DNA from: Pontibacter beigongshangensis
GTDB lineage: Bacteria > Bacteroidota > Bacteroidia > Cytophagales > Hymenobacteraceae
DNA: 64,000 bases
Reading direction: 5' to 3'
Assembly (NCBI RefSeq): GCF_014332515.1
Contig: NZ_VFSD01000002.1
Span: forward strand, 248,001-312,000
Shown: piece by piece, positions 16,349-25,975 of the stretch
How the letters are laid out: every line of letters begins with the position of its first letter
Numbering within the stretch: position 1 is the first letter of the stretch
The notes under the pieces: generated by a model
Database searches by the model: none
What the model was told of the DNA's origin: nothing
The model's input: only the letters and a program-made list of their open reading frames with translations
Made by a program: the position numbers and the translations under genes

Positions 16349-17674
16349 ATGGCCTTAGATATCTTTATTACCATTTTACTTGTTTTCCTGAATGGCTTCT
16401 TTGTTGCAGCCGAGTTCGCCATTGTGAAGGTAAGGTCTTCTCAGATAGAGCTGCGTGCCCAGTCCGGGCACACGCTGGCCAAGATGGCGCAGAATATGCT
16501 GACCCACCTCGATGCTTACCTCTCGGCTACCCAGTTGGGCATTACCCTGGCCTCACTGGGTCTGGGCTGGATTGGCGAAAGCGTGGTTTCGCAGGTTATT
16601 ATCAATATCATGGAGTCGTTTGGCTATGTGGGCAGCCCGGAGCTGGCGCACAAAATAGCGCTGCCAATCGCCTTCGCCCTTATCACGGTGCTGCACATTG
16701 TGTTCGGCGAGCTGGCCCCTAAGTCGCTGGCCATACAGCGGTCTGAGTCTACTGCCCTGGCCGTGGCGGTGCCCATGCAGTTTTTCTACTTTGTGTTTAA
16801 GCCGTTTATCTGGCTGCTCAACGGTTTCTCCAACTTTATTCTTCGTGCCATCGGCATCCGACCGCTGCATGGGGCCGAGGTGCACTCGGCAGAGGAGCTG
16901 AGGCTGCTGTTTGAGCAAAGCCGGGAAGGCGGCGTGATACACGACTCGCAGCACGAGCTCATAGAGAACGTGTTTCAGTTTAACGAGCGCATGGTAAAAC
17001 AGATCCTGGTGCCCCGCACCAAGATGGTGGCCGTAGACATAAACATGCCGGTAGAGGAGCTTATGGAAGTAATCTTCAGCGAAGGCTACTCCAGGTTACC
17101 GGTCTACAACGGCAACATCGACAATATTGTAGGGGTGCTCTACGTAAAAGACATCCTGACCCAACTGCGCCTGAACGAGCCGATCGAGCTGTCGAAGCTG
17201 ATCCGGCAGGCTTACTTTGTGCCCGAAACGAAAAAGATCAGCCGCCTGCTGAAGCAATTCCAGAAACGCCACATGCACATGGCCATTGCCACCGACGAGT
17301 TTGGCGGCGTGTCGGGCATCGTGACCATTGAGGACATTATAGAGGAGCTTGTGGGTGAGATACAGGACGAGTACGATGAGGAGGTGCCTATTGTAGAGCA
17401 GCTCAACGAATATGAGTACAAGGTAAATGCCTCCGCCTCTATCACAGACACCAACGACCACCTGCCGTACCCGCTCCCTGAGGGCGAAGACTACGAAACA
17501 GTAGGCGGACTGGTGAACATGATCTACGGCCAGATACCGGAAGACATAAACGACACGGCCATTTTTAACCAATACGAGGTTAGCGTGCTCGAAAAATCGG
17601 AACGCAAGGTGGAGTATGTGCTCCTAAAGGTGCGCGACGAGCTGCAGGAGAAAACAACCCAAAGCTCCACGTAA
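16349..17674 (+). CDS. CNNM/CorC-type hemolysin-family membrane protein
   Basis: The 441-residue protein has an N-terminal DUF21/CNNM membrane domain of about four helices (to residue ~190) that includes SATQLGITLASLGLGWIGE. A CBS pair (about 205-335) with LVPRTKMVAVD and DEFGGVSGIVTIEDIIEELVG follows, and then a C-terminal CorC_HlyC domain (about 350-435). Related proteins take part in Mg2+ or other divalent-cation efflux; the name hemolysin is historical. The GNAT gene follows by 6 nt and is probably in the same transcript. Confidence 0.9.
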   Translation: MALDIFITILLVFLNGFFVAAEFAIVKVRSSQIELRAQSGHTLAKMAQNMLTHLDAYLSATQLGITLASLGLGWIGESVVSQVIINIMESFGYVGSPELAHKIALPIAFALITVLHIVFGELAPKSLAIQRSESTALAVAVPMQFFYFVFKPFIWLLNGFSNFILRAIGIRPLHGAEVHSAEELRLLFEQSREGGVIHDSQHELIENVFQFNERMVKQILVPRTKMVAVDINMPVEELMEVIFSEGYSRLPVYNGNIDNIVGVLYVKDILTQLRLNEPIELSKLIRQAYFVPETKKISRLLKQFQKRHMHMAIATDEFGGVSGIVTIEDIIEELVGEIQDEYDEEVPIVEQLNEYEYKVNASASITDTNDHLPYPLPEGEDYETVGGLVNMIYGQIPEDINDTAIFNQYEVSVLEKSERKVEYVLLKVRDELQEKTTQSST

Positions 17675-17680
17675 AAATCT

Positions 17681-18121
17681 ATGATACGCCCATACGCCAA
17701 CTCCGACCAGGAGAAGCTTGTGGAGCTTTTAAGGCTCAATACGCCTGCATCCTTTGCCGCTTCAGAAGAGCCTGATTTTCTGGAGTACCTGGCGCATCAT
17801 TCTCAAAACTATTTTGTGGTGGAAGATGCCGCTGAAATAATAGGTTGCGGCGGCTTTAACTGGTTCGACAATGGCAAAATTGCCCGGCTATCCTGGGATA
17901 TCATTCACCCGGCTTTTCAGGGAAAAGGAATAGGCAGGGAACTGACGAAGTTCAGGGTCGAACAAATTAAACAAAACCCGGCCGTAAGGCTACTCTATGT
18001 CAGAACAAGCCAACTGGTGTACCCCTTTTACCAGAAGCTCGGATTTACGCTGGAAAAGACCGAGAAGGATTTCTGGGCAGAAGGCTTTGACCTGTACCAG
18101 ATGAAACTGGACATTATCTGA
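17681..18121 (+). CDS. GNAT-family N-acetyltransferase
   Basis: The 146-residue single-domain protein shows the GNAT acetyl-CoA pyrophosphate loop HPAFQGKGIGREL (about residues 86-98) and the late FYQKLGF segment typical of motif B. Substrate is unknown: small stand-alone GNATs acetylate amines, amino acids or proteins. It is spaced 6 nt from the CNNM gene, which suggests co-transcription without revealing a role. Confidence 0.85.
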   Translation: MIRPYANSDQEKLVELLRLNTPASFAASEEPDFLEYLAHHSQNYFVVEDAAEIIGCGGFNWFDNGKIARLSWDIIHPAFQGKGIGRELTKFRVEQIKQNPAVRLLYVRTSQLVYPFYQKLGFTLEKTEKDFWAEGFDLYQMKLDII

Positions 18122-18201
18122 ACACTCTGTGAAGCGTACCCACGCCCCGGGGCATGGCATGCACATTGGCATCAGCCTTTAAACAGGCTGGTTTACAGAA
18201 C

Positions 18202-18720
18202 CTAAACTGCCCCTGTGAACCAGCTGCTGTACATCACGTATTTGTTTGCCAGACTTTCCAGGCCCGCTTCCTGCTCATCGCTCATCCGTTTTACCTTTTT
18301 GGCAGGAGTACCGGCATAGATAAAGCCAGATTCGCAAACCGTGTTCTCCAGCACAATGGCTCCTGCCGCAATAATGCAGTTGCGCTGCACCAGGACATTA
18401 TCCATCACGATAGCCCCCATGCCGATGAGCACATTGTCTTCTATAGCGCAGCCATGTACGATGGCATTGTGCCCGATAGATACGTTGCTGCCAATCGTGG
18501 TGGCTGCCTTTTCGTAGGTGCAGTGAATGACGGCGCCATCCTGAATATTGGTTTTATCTCCGATCCGGATACTGTTCACATCTCCTCTGATAACAGCATT
18601 GAACCACACAGAGCATTCGTTGCCGAGCATCACATCTCCGACGATGGTGGCATTCTCGGCTATGTAGCAGTCATGGCCCATCTGGGGCTTCTTACCTTTT
18701 ACAGGAAGTATTACAGGCAT
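18202..18720 (-). CDS. Gamma-class carbonic anhydrase-like hexapeptide protein
   Basis: Left-handed beta-helix protein built from hexapeptide repeats (172 residues from the ATG at 18720, 18 fewer than the longest frame). The three metal-binding His positions of gamma carbonic anhydrases are present: H66 (VIHCT), H84 and H89 (IGHNAIVHG). It probably acts as a trimer in the cytoplasm. CO2 hydration is possible, although many YrdA/PaaY-like relatives have little activity or act on other substrates. It lies convergent to the GNAT gene. Confidence 0.85.
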   Translation of the reverse strand: MPVILPVKGKKPQMGHDCYIAENATIVGDVMLGNECSVWFNAVIRGDVNSIRIGDKTNIQDGAVIHCTYEKAATTIGSNVSIGHNAIVHGCAIEDNVLIGMGAIVMDNVLVQRNCIIAAGAIVLENTVCESGFIYAGTPAKKVKRMSDEQEAGLESLANKYVMYSSWFTGAV

Positions 18721-18845
18721 ATCAAATAAATTTAAAGATCCGGTTAAAATCCACCTGCTGCAGGTGCATGCCAAACAGCCATAATAATGTGCTGGCAGGA
18801 ACAGCAGCAGGTAGCCTAGCAGCGCTGGCAGCGCCTACAAATAAA

Positions 18846-18890
18846 TTGCAGCAGTTCTTAGCTGCCAGAGGCCACCAGGAACTGCTGCAA
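18846..18890 (-). terminator. 12-bp stem hairpin after galM
   Basis: TTGCAGCAGTTC (18846-18857) pairs perfectly with 18879-18890. It starts 15 nt beyond the galM stop, and on the minus strand TTTATTTG follows, a weak U tract. Confidence 0.6.
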
Positions 18891-18905
18891 CAAAACTGTA
18901 ACGAA

Positions 18906-20090
18906 TTACTTTACAGAAAATTTGTAAACGGAGGTAGTATTATACGTTTGACCCGGATTTAGTTCAGTAGACGGGAATTTGGGCTGGTTCGGAGAATCGG
19001 GGAAGTGCTGCGTTTCGAGGCAGAAAGCTGTCCGGTGCTCGTCTTTCACGCCGGTTTTCAGGGTGTTTTTGCCTTCCATAAAATTGCCGCCATAAAACTG
19101 AATGCCGGGCTCCTCCGTGAAGACCTCCATTACGATGCCGCTCTGGTCGCCTACCACGGTGGCTGCCTTGGTCATGCCGTCGCCCTGGCTGGTGTTGAGC
19201 ACAAAGTTGTGGTCGTAGCCTTTGCCAAAGTTGAGTTGCTCATGGTCCTGCTCAATTCTTTCGCCAATCTTGGTCGGCTTTCTGAAATCGAATGGCGTGC
19301 CCTCCACAGGAGCAAGTTCTCCTGTCGGGATCAGGGTTTCGTCTACAGGCGTGTAGCGGTCGGCATTGATCTGTAGCAGGTGGTTGTTAATGGTGCCGCT
19401 GCCTTCACCGTTGAGGTTAAAGAAGGCGTGGTTGGTCAGGTTCACCACTGTTTTCTTGTCGGTAGTAGCCTCGTAGCTGATTCTAAGCTCGTTGTCGTCG
19501 GTGAGGGCGTAGGTTACTTTCACGTTCAGGTTACCGGGGTAGCCTTCTTCCATGTCTTTAGAGAGATACGTCAGTTCCAGGGTTTTGTCGTCTACCTGGC
19601 GGGCATCCCATACCATGCGCGAGTAGCCTGTGTCGCCGCCGTGCAGGTGGTTCTGATCATTGTTGGTAGCCAGTTTGTACTCCTTGCCATCTAGGGTAAA
19701 CCTGCCTTTGGCAATGCGGTTGCCGTAGCGCCCGATGGTGGCCCCGAAGAAGGTGTCAGCCCCTTCGGTAAACGAGTTCACATCGCCAAAGCCAACCACC
19801 ACATCGCGCATGTTGCCGTCTTTGTCGGGCACGAGCAGACTGATGAGGCGGCCGCCGTAGTTGCTGATGGCAGCCTGCACGTTGTTTTTGTTTTTGAGGA
19901 TGTACAGGTCGGTTTCCTTGCCATCTATCGTATCCTGAAAGTCTGACCGGGCAGGCAGGGTGGCTTGCTGGCTGCTGGTGGTGGTTTCGGTGGCAGCTGT
20001 TTCTTCGGTGGAGGAAGTCTGGTTACAGGCTCCCAGTGTCAGCAAGCCGCCACAGAGCAGGGTCAGGGGTAGTCGGGTGTGGATTTTCAT
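18906..20090 (-). CDS. galM: Aldose 1-epimerase (galactose mutarotase), lipoprotein
   Basis: Interconverts alpha and beta anomers of aldoses. Here it is exported: the N-terminus MKIHTRLPLTLLCGGLLTLGAC ends in a lipobox Cys at residue 22, so it is a periplasmic or outer-membrane lipoprotein. Mutarotase motifs seen are RYGNRI, NHLHGG, NHAFFNLNG and the C-terminal EEPGIQFYGGNF carrying the catalytic Glu. The 394-residue length suits a secreted form. Being last in a row of arabinoside hydrolases, it probably handles released L-arabinose or galactose (inference). Confidence 0.9.
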   Translation of the reverse strand: MKIHTRLPLTLLCGGLLTLGACNQTSSTEETAATETTTSSQQATLPARSDFQDTIDGKETDLYILKNKNNVQAAISNYGGRLISLLVPDKDGNMRDVVVGFGDVNSFTEGADTFFGATIGRYGNRIAKGRFTLDGKEYKLATNNDQNHLHGGDTGYSRMVWDARQVDDKTLELTYLSKDMEEGYPGNLNVKVTYALTDDNELRISYEATTDKKTVVNLTNHAFFNLNGEGSGTINNHLLQINADRYTPVDETLIPTGELAPVEGTPFDFRKPTKIGERIEQDHEQLNFGKGYDHNFVLNTSQGDGMTKAATVVGDQSGIVMEVFTEEPGIQFYGGNFMEGKNTLKTGVKDEHRTAFCLETQHFPDSPNQPKFPSTELNPGQTYNTTSVYKFSVK

Positions 20091-20418
20091 TTTTTAGTCT
20101 TATTTGTAGAGATGAAGATACGTGAAGGAAGCCTCTTGCTTCGCTAAATTCAAAATTAAAATTTAAAATCATGCATGATCAACGAAGGACATCCTTAGAT
20201 GTTTGAACACATGAGGTGATGGCAAAAATTAAGTCAGGTAAATTCCTGCAGCAGCAAAACTACTACTTGTTAGCCAAAATACCACCTCATGAAGCTAATT
20301 ATTCTAATGAAAAAGGCCCTCCGGAGCGGTGCGCCCCTTCTGGTGCGGCTACGGCTGCTAAACAAATTACCAACGGCCGGGGCAGCCGACGTGGTATCAG
20401 GCTGCCCCGGAAATCATG
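20091..20418. other. Intergenic gap with one core repeat
   Basis: Apart from the core at 20297-20327, with CTGCTAAAC-like flank, and A+T-rich sequence near 20150-20180, I see nothing. The galM promoter should lie here, but no exact -7 box was found. Confidence 0.5.
20297..20327 (-). repeat. Core repeat copy
   Basis: Full consensus match: AATTATTCTAATGAAAAAGG then CCCTCCGGAGC. It lies 92 nt downstream of the GH43 gene ending at 20419, in that gene's sense orientation. Confidence 0.9.
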
Positions 20419-21468
20419 TTACTCGCTGGTTTGCACCACCGGCCAGCCGTCTTTGGTCCAGCTCAGTTTTTCGATGCGCAGCTTAGGGGCTCCGTTGGCT
20501 TCGGCATCGTAGCCATGGAAGATGAGGTAATCGGTACCATCAAAATTGTACACCGAGTTATGCCCCACGCCATGCCATTTCTCATCGCCTTGCAGCAGCA
20601 GGGTGCCGCCCGCCCTGTTCAGGGGCACGCCCTCTTTGTCTACATAAGGGCCCAGCAGTTTTTTAGACCGGCCCACAATCATTTTATAAGAGCTGTTCAC
20701 GCCTTTGCAGCAGTAATCGATAGAGGCGAAGAGGTAGTAATATTTGCCTTTCTGGAAGATAAAAGGAGCCTCGATGGCATTACCGCCTGCATCTACCGGA
20801 TTATTGTCGATGGCCGGAGGATTGGGAGCCGACGGATCTTTTTTACGGCTGGCAATGGTCAGCAGGTTGTCCGGGTTTTCGGCTATGCTTTTTCGGTCTT
20901 TGCTGAGTTTCACTATTTTAAGGCCATCCCAGAAAGAGCCGAAACTCATATAGGCTGTTCCTTTCTTGTCGGTGATAATATGTGGGTCTATGGCGTTCCA
21001 GTTGGTTTTGCCGGGGTAAGACTGAATAACCTTGCCCTGATCCGTCCATTTGTAGTTCGGGTCGTTGGGGTCCAGCGTAGGGTTGGTAACCAGGCCAATG
21101 GCCGAGGTGTTTTTGCCGAACGCCGACACTGAGTAATAGAGGTAATACTGCCCGTTGTAGAAACTAATGTCTGGTGCCCAGATATGGTTCTTAAAATCGG
21201 GGATGGTATCTACGACCCATTGCGGCGCTGTTTCGAACACGGGCTTTTCCATCGTCCAGTTCTTCATATCGCCCGACGACCAGTTGGAGATGCCGTGCCC
21301 GGTGCTGAACAGGTAGTAACGGTCGCCCTGTTTGGCCATAACGGGGTCGTGGGTTATAATATCCTGCCGCGTTTCTCCTACTTGCTGCCTACCTCCCTGC
21401 GCCTGCGCCTGCAGCGCCATACTCGCCAGCAAACACAGCAGCAACAGGCTTTTTAATTTCAACTTCAT
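20419..21468 (-). CDS. GH43 arabinan endo-1,5-alpha-L-arabinosidase (probable)
   Basis: Secreted five-bladed beta-propeller glycosidase of 349 residues with signal peptide MKLKLKSLLLLCLLASMALQ. GH43 catalytic positions are visible: Asp41 in THDPVM (base), the Asp in NAIDPHI (pKa modulator) and the Glu in NAIEAPFIFQKG (acid). HIWAPDISFYNGQYYLYYS is typical of arabinanases. Expected reaction is cleavage of alpha-1,5-arabinan. It sits in a same-strand cluster with GH97, GH51 and another GH43. Endo versus exo action cannot be told from sequence alone. Confidence 0.88.
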   Translation of the reverse strand: MKLKLKSLLLLCLLASMALQAQAQGGRQQVGETRQDIITHDPVMAKQGDRYYLFSTGHGISNWSSGDMKNWTMEKPVFETAPQWVVDTIPDFKNHIWAPDISFYNGQYYLYYSVSAFGKNTSAIGLVTNPTLDPNDPNYKWTDQGKVIQSYPGKTNWNAIDPHIITDKKGTAYMSFGSFWDGLKIVKLSKDRKSIAENPDNLLTIASRKKDPSAPNPPAIDNNPVDAGGNAIEAPFIFQKGKYYYLFASIDYCCKGVNSSYKMIVGRSKKLLGPYVDKEGVPLNRAGGTLLLQGDEKWHGVGHNSVYNFDGTDYLIFHGYDAEANGAPKLRIEKLSWTKDGWPVVQTSE

Positions 21469-21502
21469 GGGTATGTTCCTTTCTTATATTTTAATTTACC
21501 GC

Positions 21503-21533
21503 AATTATTCTAATGATTTTGGCCCTCCAGAGC
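21503..21533 (-). repeat. Core repeat copy
   Basis: AATTATTCTAATGATTTTGG then CCCTCCAGAGC. It is in the gap after the GH97 gene, in that gene's sense orientation but about 190 nt from its stop. Confidence 0.88.
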
Positions 21534-21639
21534 CTCTGGTGCTAAAAAGGACACAAGACATAAAACCTTCTTTAAGAGTTAAAAACTATGAATTCACGGT
21601 AAATCGTTCTTTAAAGTCTGCTCAGGTAATTCATCTCCA

Positions 21640-21725
21640 AATCGGAGAATTTTCACATCTCCAAATTAAAGAATCAAACGTTCAACAATTTAGCCATTTA
21701 ACAATCAACAACCAGCAATCAACTA
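21640..21725 (-). repeat. Flanking module of the core family, without core
   Basis: Reads (plus strand) GAGAATTTTCACATCTCC, then AAACGTTCAACAATTTAGCC and ATTTAACAATCAACAACC. This is the stretch that elsewhere directly precedes a core. Here it abuts the GH97 stop codon while the core is about 110 nt away. Confidence 0.6.
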
Positions 21726-23717
21726 TTAAAATACCATTACAAAGCCGCCGTTTGGCTTCAGGGTTACTTCCTGGGTTCTGCTGGCAGAAAGGTCTACGGT
21801 GTTGTTCTGGAACGAGGCTTTTTCTTTTCCGTCGGTAATATACTGGCCTTTTGTTTGGCTGATGAACGAGAGGTCGAGTTGTACTTTCTTCTCGGTGTTT
21901 TCTCCGTTTATGCCGGCCACGTACCAGCGGTCGCCTGCTTTACGCGCTATTACAGCCAACTTGCCCGGGAAACCGTCTACAAAACGGCTGTCGTCCCAAA
22001 CGACAGGCACCTGCCGCATAAAGTCTTTTACATAGGGCGGCACTGTTTGCATGCCCTGCGGGGTGTCGGCGTAATGCTGTATGCCCGATAAAAACAGCAC
22101 CGACAGCGCCAGCTCATGCCCTACTGTGGTTCTTCTGTTGATGTTCGGCACACCGCTCAGGTTCACCGGCGTAAAGTCCATCGGGTCGAAGGCGTTGCGG
22201 GTAAAGGGCAGCATGGTGTTGTGGGTGGCGGCCTCGTCGGCGTTGCGCTGCTCAAAGGTTATGAACTCCATTCCTTTAATAGACTCCATCGTCATCAGGT
22301 TCGGGTAAGTGCGCTGCCAGCCACGCGGCAGGGTGCAGCCATGGAAATTGACCAGCAGTTTGTGAGCAGCCGCATCATTCAGGATATCAATATAATACTG
22401 CATCACCGATTGCCCGTCGCCGCCAAAGAAATCGACTTTTACGCCTTTGATGCCCATTTGCTGCAGCCGTGCAAACTCCTGTTGGCGTACTTCGCGAGTC
22501 AGCATTTTGTCGCGGGGGGTGTAGGGGGCGGTGTTCCAGGGGCCGGCCGAGTTGTACCAGAGCACCAGGCCAACGTTTTTGGTTTTGGCATAGTCAGCAA
22601 GCTCTTTTATCTTCTCGTACCCTATCTTCCGGTCCCAGTCGGCATCAATGAGGCAGTAGCTCCAGTTCATGTCGGCGGCATAGTCTATAAAGCGCTTCTG
22701 CACGTTGTAAACCGTAGAGTCGTCTTTTAAAATCACCCAACTCCACGATGCCTTGCCTGGTTTAATAAACGACTGATCCATGGTAACGGCAGGCTTTGCC
22801 AAGTCGGTGCCTAGCGTAGACTCGGCAATGGTCTTCAGGCTTCCGACTGCCACGATGCGCCAAGGCGTAAACCAGGGCAGTGCAGATTCTGGGTTCAGGA
22901 CTTCGCCGGGGTATTTCTCCTCCTCCTGCGGAAAATCGATGCTGTACTCCCCACCAGGCGATTCGGCGTGGAGCCTCGAACCGCAATAGTCACCATAAGA
23001 AGCTGACTCGGTAACCAGTAACCAGGTGCTGCCACTGCGGAACAGGGCCGGGAACACCCAACCTGCCTTTATAGGAGAGGGAGTGCCTACGGCAATGTCT
23101 TTCTGATAATGCTCCTCATACGATGGGTTGGTCTTCTCCCAACCGGTTTTGGCATCGGACATAGGCTGCAGCCATGCCTTCGCCCCTTCCGGCAGTTTAA
23201 AGGAAGTTATCTCCTTGCTGATCTTCTTTTTGTCTGTTGACTCGCCAGGAAAATAGTACCGGAAAGCCACTCCATCGTCAGATACCTGAAAGATGATGTC
23301 TACTTTCTGACCGGCCTCATTGCGAAGGTGAAAAGTTTGTTTGTTGGCTGTATACGTATTGTATCTTCGCTTGGCATTAAGCATCTCATAGCTATCGCGC
23401 ACCTGCTCCACACCCGACACCGATTCCAGCACCAACCCTTGCGTAAAGTCAGCGTCCTCCATCTCCACACCTAGTTTAGAATCCTGCAGCACCACCGAAT
23501 CGTTGCGGCTAATGCTGTAGAATGCCCGCTTATCGTCTGACAAGCGGAACTGCACGCTTATGCTTTTGTCAGGGCTTGCCAGTGGCGTAGCTGCATCGCC
23601 TGCACGCTCTCCGCCCTGCTCTGATTTAGTGGAAGAACAGGAACTGATTGCCGCTAGCAGCAGAGCCCAGAAAAGGGCAATAAGCTTATTTCTCAGGCGC
23701 AAGCTGTTTCTTTTCAT
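21726..23717 (-). CDS. Glycoside hydrolase family 97, lipoprotein
   Basis: GH97 enzyme of 663 residues: lipobox LLAAISSCSS near the N-terminus, an N-terminal beta-sandwich, a (beta/alpha)8 barrel with GVKVDFFGGDGQSVMQYY (Asp429), and a C-terminal beta domain. GH97 includes calcium-dependent inverting alpha-glucosidases (SusB) and retaining alpha-galactosidases or beta-L-arabinopyranosidases. The Asp at the nucleophile position favours the retaining type, and the arabinoside neighbourhood fits arabinopyranose or galactose side chains. That choice is inference. Confidence 0.9.
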   Translation of the reverse strand: MKRNSLRLRNKLIALFWALLLAAISSCSSTKSEQGGERAGDAATPLASPDKSISVQFRLSDDKRAFYSISRNDSVVLQDSKLGVEMEDADFTQGLVLESVSGVEQVRDSYEMLNAKRRYNTYTANKQTFHLRNEAGQKVDIIFQVSDDGVAFRYYFPGESTDKKKISKEITSFKLPEGAKAWLQPMSDAKTGWEKTNPSYEEHYQKDIAVGTPSPIKAGWVFPALFRSGSTWLLVTESASYGDYCGSRLHAESPGGEYSIDFPQEEEKYPGEVLNPESALPWFTPWRIVAVGSLKTIAESTLGTDLAKPAVTMDQSFIKPGKASWSWVILKDDSTVYNVQKRFIDYAADMNWSYCLIDADWDRKIGYEKIKELADYAKTKNVGLVLWYNSAGPWNTAPYTPRDKMLTREVRQQEFARLQQMGIKGVKVDFFGGDGQSVMQYYIDILNDAAAHKLLVNFHGCTLPRGWQRTYPNLMTMESIKGMEFITFEQRNADEAATHNTMLPFTRNAFDPMDFTPVNLSGVPNINRRTTVGHELALSVLFLSGIQHYADTPQGMQTVPPYVKDFMRQVPVVWDDSRFVDGFPGKLAVIARKAGDRWYVAGINGENTEKKVQLDLSFISQTKGQYITDGKEKASFQNNTVDLSASRTQEVTLKPNGGFVMVF

Positions 23718-23784
23718 ATGCTGTATTTTTTGTCTGATCCTTGATGTAAGGATTAGCCTGATTTACTTGATTGTTCTGAAAGAT

Positions 23785-23828
23785 AAACCCGCCAGTGGTA
23801 AGATGTTACTCCTAAAACTGGCGGGTTT
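23785..23828 (-). terminator. 12-bp perfect hairpin after the GH51 gene
   Basis: AAACCCGCCAGT (23785-23796) and ACTGGCGGGTTT (23817-23828) with a 20-nt loop. Located after the GH51 stop and its core repeat, and before the GH97 start. The U tract is weak. Confidence 0.5.
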
Positions 23829-23872
23829 GCTCCTGAGACCTTACTTAGTGCTTCGCCAAATTAAAAATCAGA

Positions 23873-23903
23873 AATTATTAGAATGAAAAAGGCCCTCCGG
23901 AGC
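23873..23903 (-). repeat. Core repeat copy abutting GH51 stop codon
   Basis: AATTATTAGAATGAAAAAGG then CCCTCCGGAGC. Its last base is the first plus-strand base of the GH51 stop triplet (23903-23905), so the repeat begins exactly at the end of the gene. Confidence 0.9.
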
Positions 23904-25894
23904 TACGATGTTTTTACCCGGAACACGTTCACCGAATGCGGCTTCAGCGACATGCTCACTTTATTGCCTTTCACGTTTACTTGCTTCTGGGTCGGGCTAA
24001 TGGCCTTTGGTTCCTCAAAAGAGTTCACCTGGTCCAGCTTCTGGCTGGTGAGTTCTGTATGGGTACCTTTGCCCTGCAGCCTTTTCACACCCTCTATGGT
24101 AAAATCGGCATTCTGGGCTTTGTCGCTGGTGTTCACCACTTTCAGGATGAGCTCATTTGTCTTTTTATCTATAGTGGCAGAGGCGTAGTAGCCATCCTGA
24201 CCGGTTACGGCCTGGTTGCCAAGCAGCACGGGTACTACGTTGGTGCCGGCGTTGGTAGAGAACAGCTTCTGCACATAGTAGTTCGGTGTACCGTAGGCGC
24301 GGAGGTTATCTACCCAGATCATGTCCGGAGTCCATTGCCAACCTTCGGCATGCGCAAAAAGCGGGGCGTAAGAGGTCATGGTCACCACATCGGCGTTTCG
24401 CTCCAGACCAGTCATAAAGGCAGCTTCTGACAGGGCCATTTCCCAGCTGTTCTTGTTGTCGGGGCTGGCGATGGCTACGCTTTGCGCGGCATACTCACCG
24501 GCAAAAATCTTCGGCCCTTTGCGGTCGTAGCTGTCGTAGCGGGTGGCATTCTCTCTGAACCATTTGGCAGGACGGTAATAGTGCTCATCAATCACATCTA
24601 CCCGCGCGTCGTTCATGCTGCGCAGTGTTTTATCGAGGTATTCAAACTCGGGGCCATCCGGGAAAGGACCCGTGGTAGAGATCAGCTGGATTTCAGGGTA
24701 TTTTGCAGTAAGCGCTTTCTCGAAAACTTTGTAGCGTTCTATATACTGCTCGCCCCACTGCTCGTTTCCTATACCCAGATACTTCAGGTTAAACGGAGCC
24801 GGATGGCCCATATCGGTACGTAGCTTACCCCATTTGGTGGTGGCAGGGCCGTTGGCAAACTCGATCAGGTCCAGGGCATCCTGAATGTAAGGGTCCAGCT
24901 GGTCGAGGGGAACAACTTCGCCGGTGTTAAACTGGCAGGCCATGCCGCAGTTCAGGATCGGAACAGGCTCTGCGCCAATATCTTCTGAAAGCTGGAAGTA
25001 CTCAAAGAAGCCCAAGCCGAAACTCTGGTAATAGTCTGGTGTGGGGCGGTGATTGAACTCGGTGTTCCAACGGTTCACGATCAGTTCACGCTCCTCCGGC
25101 TTGCCCACCGTTTTTTTCCATTGAAAGCGTTCATCCAGCGTACGGCCTTCCACGATACAACCACCCGGGAAACGCAGGAAGCCGGGCTTCATATCGGCCA
25201 GCAGCTGCACCATATCGGCACGCAGGCCACCGGGGCGGTTTTTCCAGGTATCCTTCGGGAAGAGTGAGATCATATCCAGATCGATGGCTCCTTTTCCTTT
25301 TGCCCACACGATCATCTGTGCTTTAGGCTCGGTGGCTGTAGCGGTAAAGCTCACGTTGTATTTCTTCCACTCGTTGCCGGATGGTGCCAGTGTGGCTGTT
25401 CCGATTTTTTCACCTTTGGCATTTACGAGCTCTATGTTCAGAGCCACCTTGCTGCCTTCGTGCTGGCGTGCCATCACCGAGAAATCGTACTGGTTGCCCT
25501 GCTTGATGCCCATGCCCCGGAAGCCTTCGTTGATCAGGCCGTAATCGCCCTGATCTGACTTAACCTGCAGGCGCAGGAAGCGTGGATTGGCCGGGTTTAC
25601 CTCGCTGCGGTTGTGCACCAGCAAGGTACCTTCACCACCACCTCTTTTCTGCTCTTTCCAACCCATCATGGGGTTATAGAACTCAAAAGAGCGGTTTTTT
25701 ACCAGCTCCGCGTAGATACCGCCATCCGCTCCAAGGTTTATATCCTCAAAGAACAGGCCCCACATGGTAGGTGCCACAGTGGCCTTTGGCTGATTGGCTT
25801 TTACGACAAAAGACTGCGCTTTCTGAGCCGAGACATTAACCGACATCGTTAATCCCAGCGCTAAGGCAGCAAAAGATGCGAACTTACTTGCCAT
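23903..25894 (-). CDS. GH51 alpha-L-arabinofuranosidase
   Basis: Exported enzyme (signal peptide to about residue 23, ending NVSAQ) of 663 residues. It removes terminal alpha-L-arabinofuranosyl groups from arabinan or arabinoxylan. The acid/base Glu is in GIGNEQWGEQY (about residues 371-381) and the nucleophile Glu in FAGEYAAQS (about 463). An N-terminal segment TMWGLFFEDINLGADGGIYA and a carbohydrate-binding-like insert precede the barrel, and a C-terminal beta domain follows. It probably acts with the neighbouring GH43 enzymes. Confidence 0.92.
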   Translation of the reverse strand: MASKFASFAALALGLTMSVNVSAQKAQSFVVKANQPKATVAPTMWGLFFEDINLGADGGIYAELVKNRSFEFYNPMMGWKEQKRGGGEGTLLVHNRSEVNPANPRFLRLQVKSDQGDYGLINEGFRGMGIKQGNQYDFSVMARQHEGSKVALNIELVNAKGEKIGTATLAPSGNEWKKYNVSFTATATEPKAQMIVWAKGKGAIDLDMISLFPKDTWKNRPGGLRADMVQLLADMKPGFLRFPGGCIVEGRTLDERFQWKKTVGKPEERELIVNRWNTEFNHRPTPDYYQSFGLGFFEYFQLSEDIGAEPVPILNCGMACQFNTGEVVPLDQLDPYIQDALDLIEFANGPATTKWGKLRTDMGHPAPFNLKYLGIGNEQWGEQYIERYKVFEKALTAKYPEIQLISTTGPFPDGPEFEYLDKTLRSMNDARVDVIDEHYYRPAKWFRENATRYDSYDRKGPKIFAGEYAAQSVAIASPDNKNSWEMALSEAAFMTGLERNADVVTMTSYAPLFAHAEGWQWTPDMIWVDNLRAYGTPNYYVQKLFSTNAGTNVVPVLLGNQAVTGQDGYYASATIDKKTNELILKVVNTSDKAQNADFTIEGVKRLQGKGTHTELTSQKLDQVNSFEEPKAISPTQKQVNVKGNKVSMSLKPHSVNVFRVKTS

Positions 25895-25975
25895 GGTTGT
25901 GTGTGAAATAGATGTGTAAAATTTTAGATATGCCTGCTGCTGTCACAAACTCCTGACTCCGCACAGGCTTAGGAC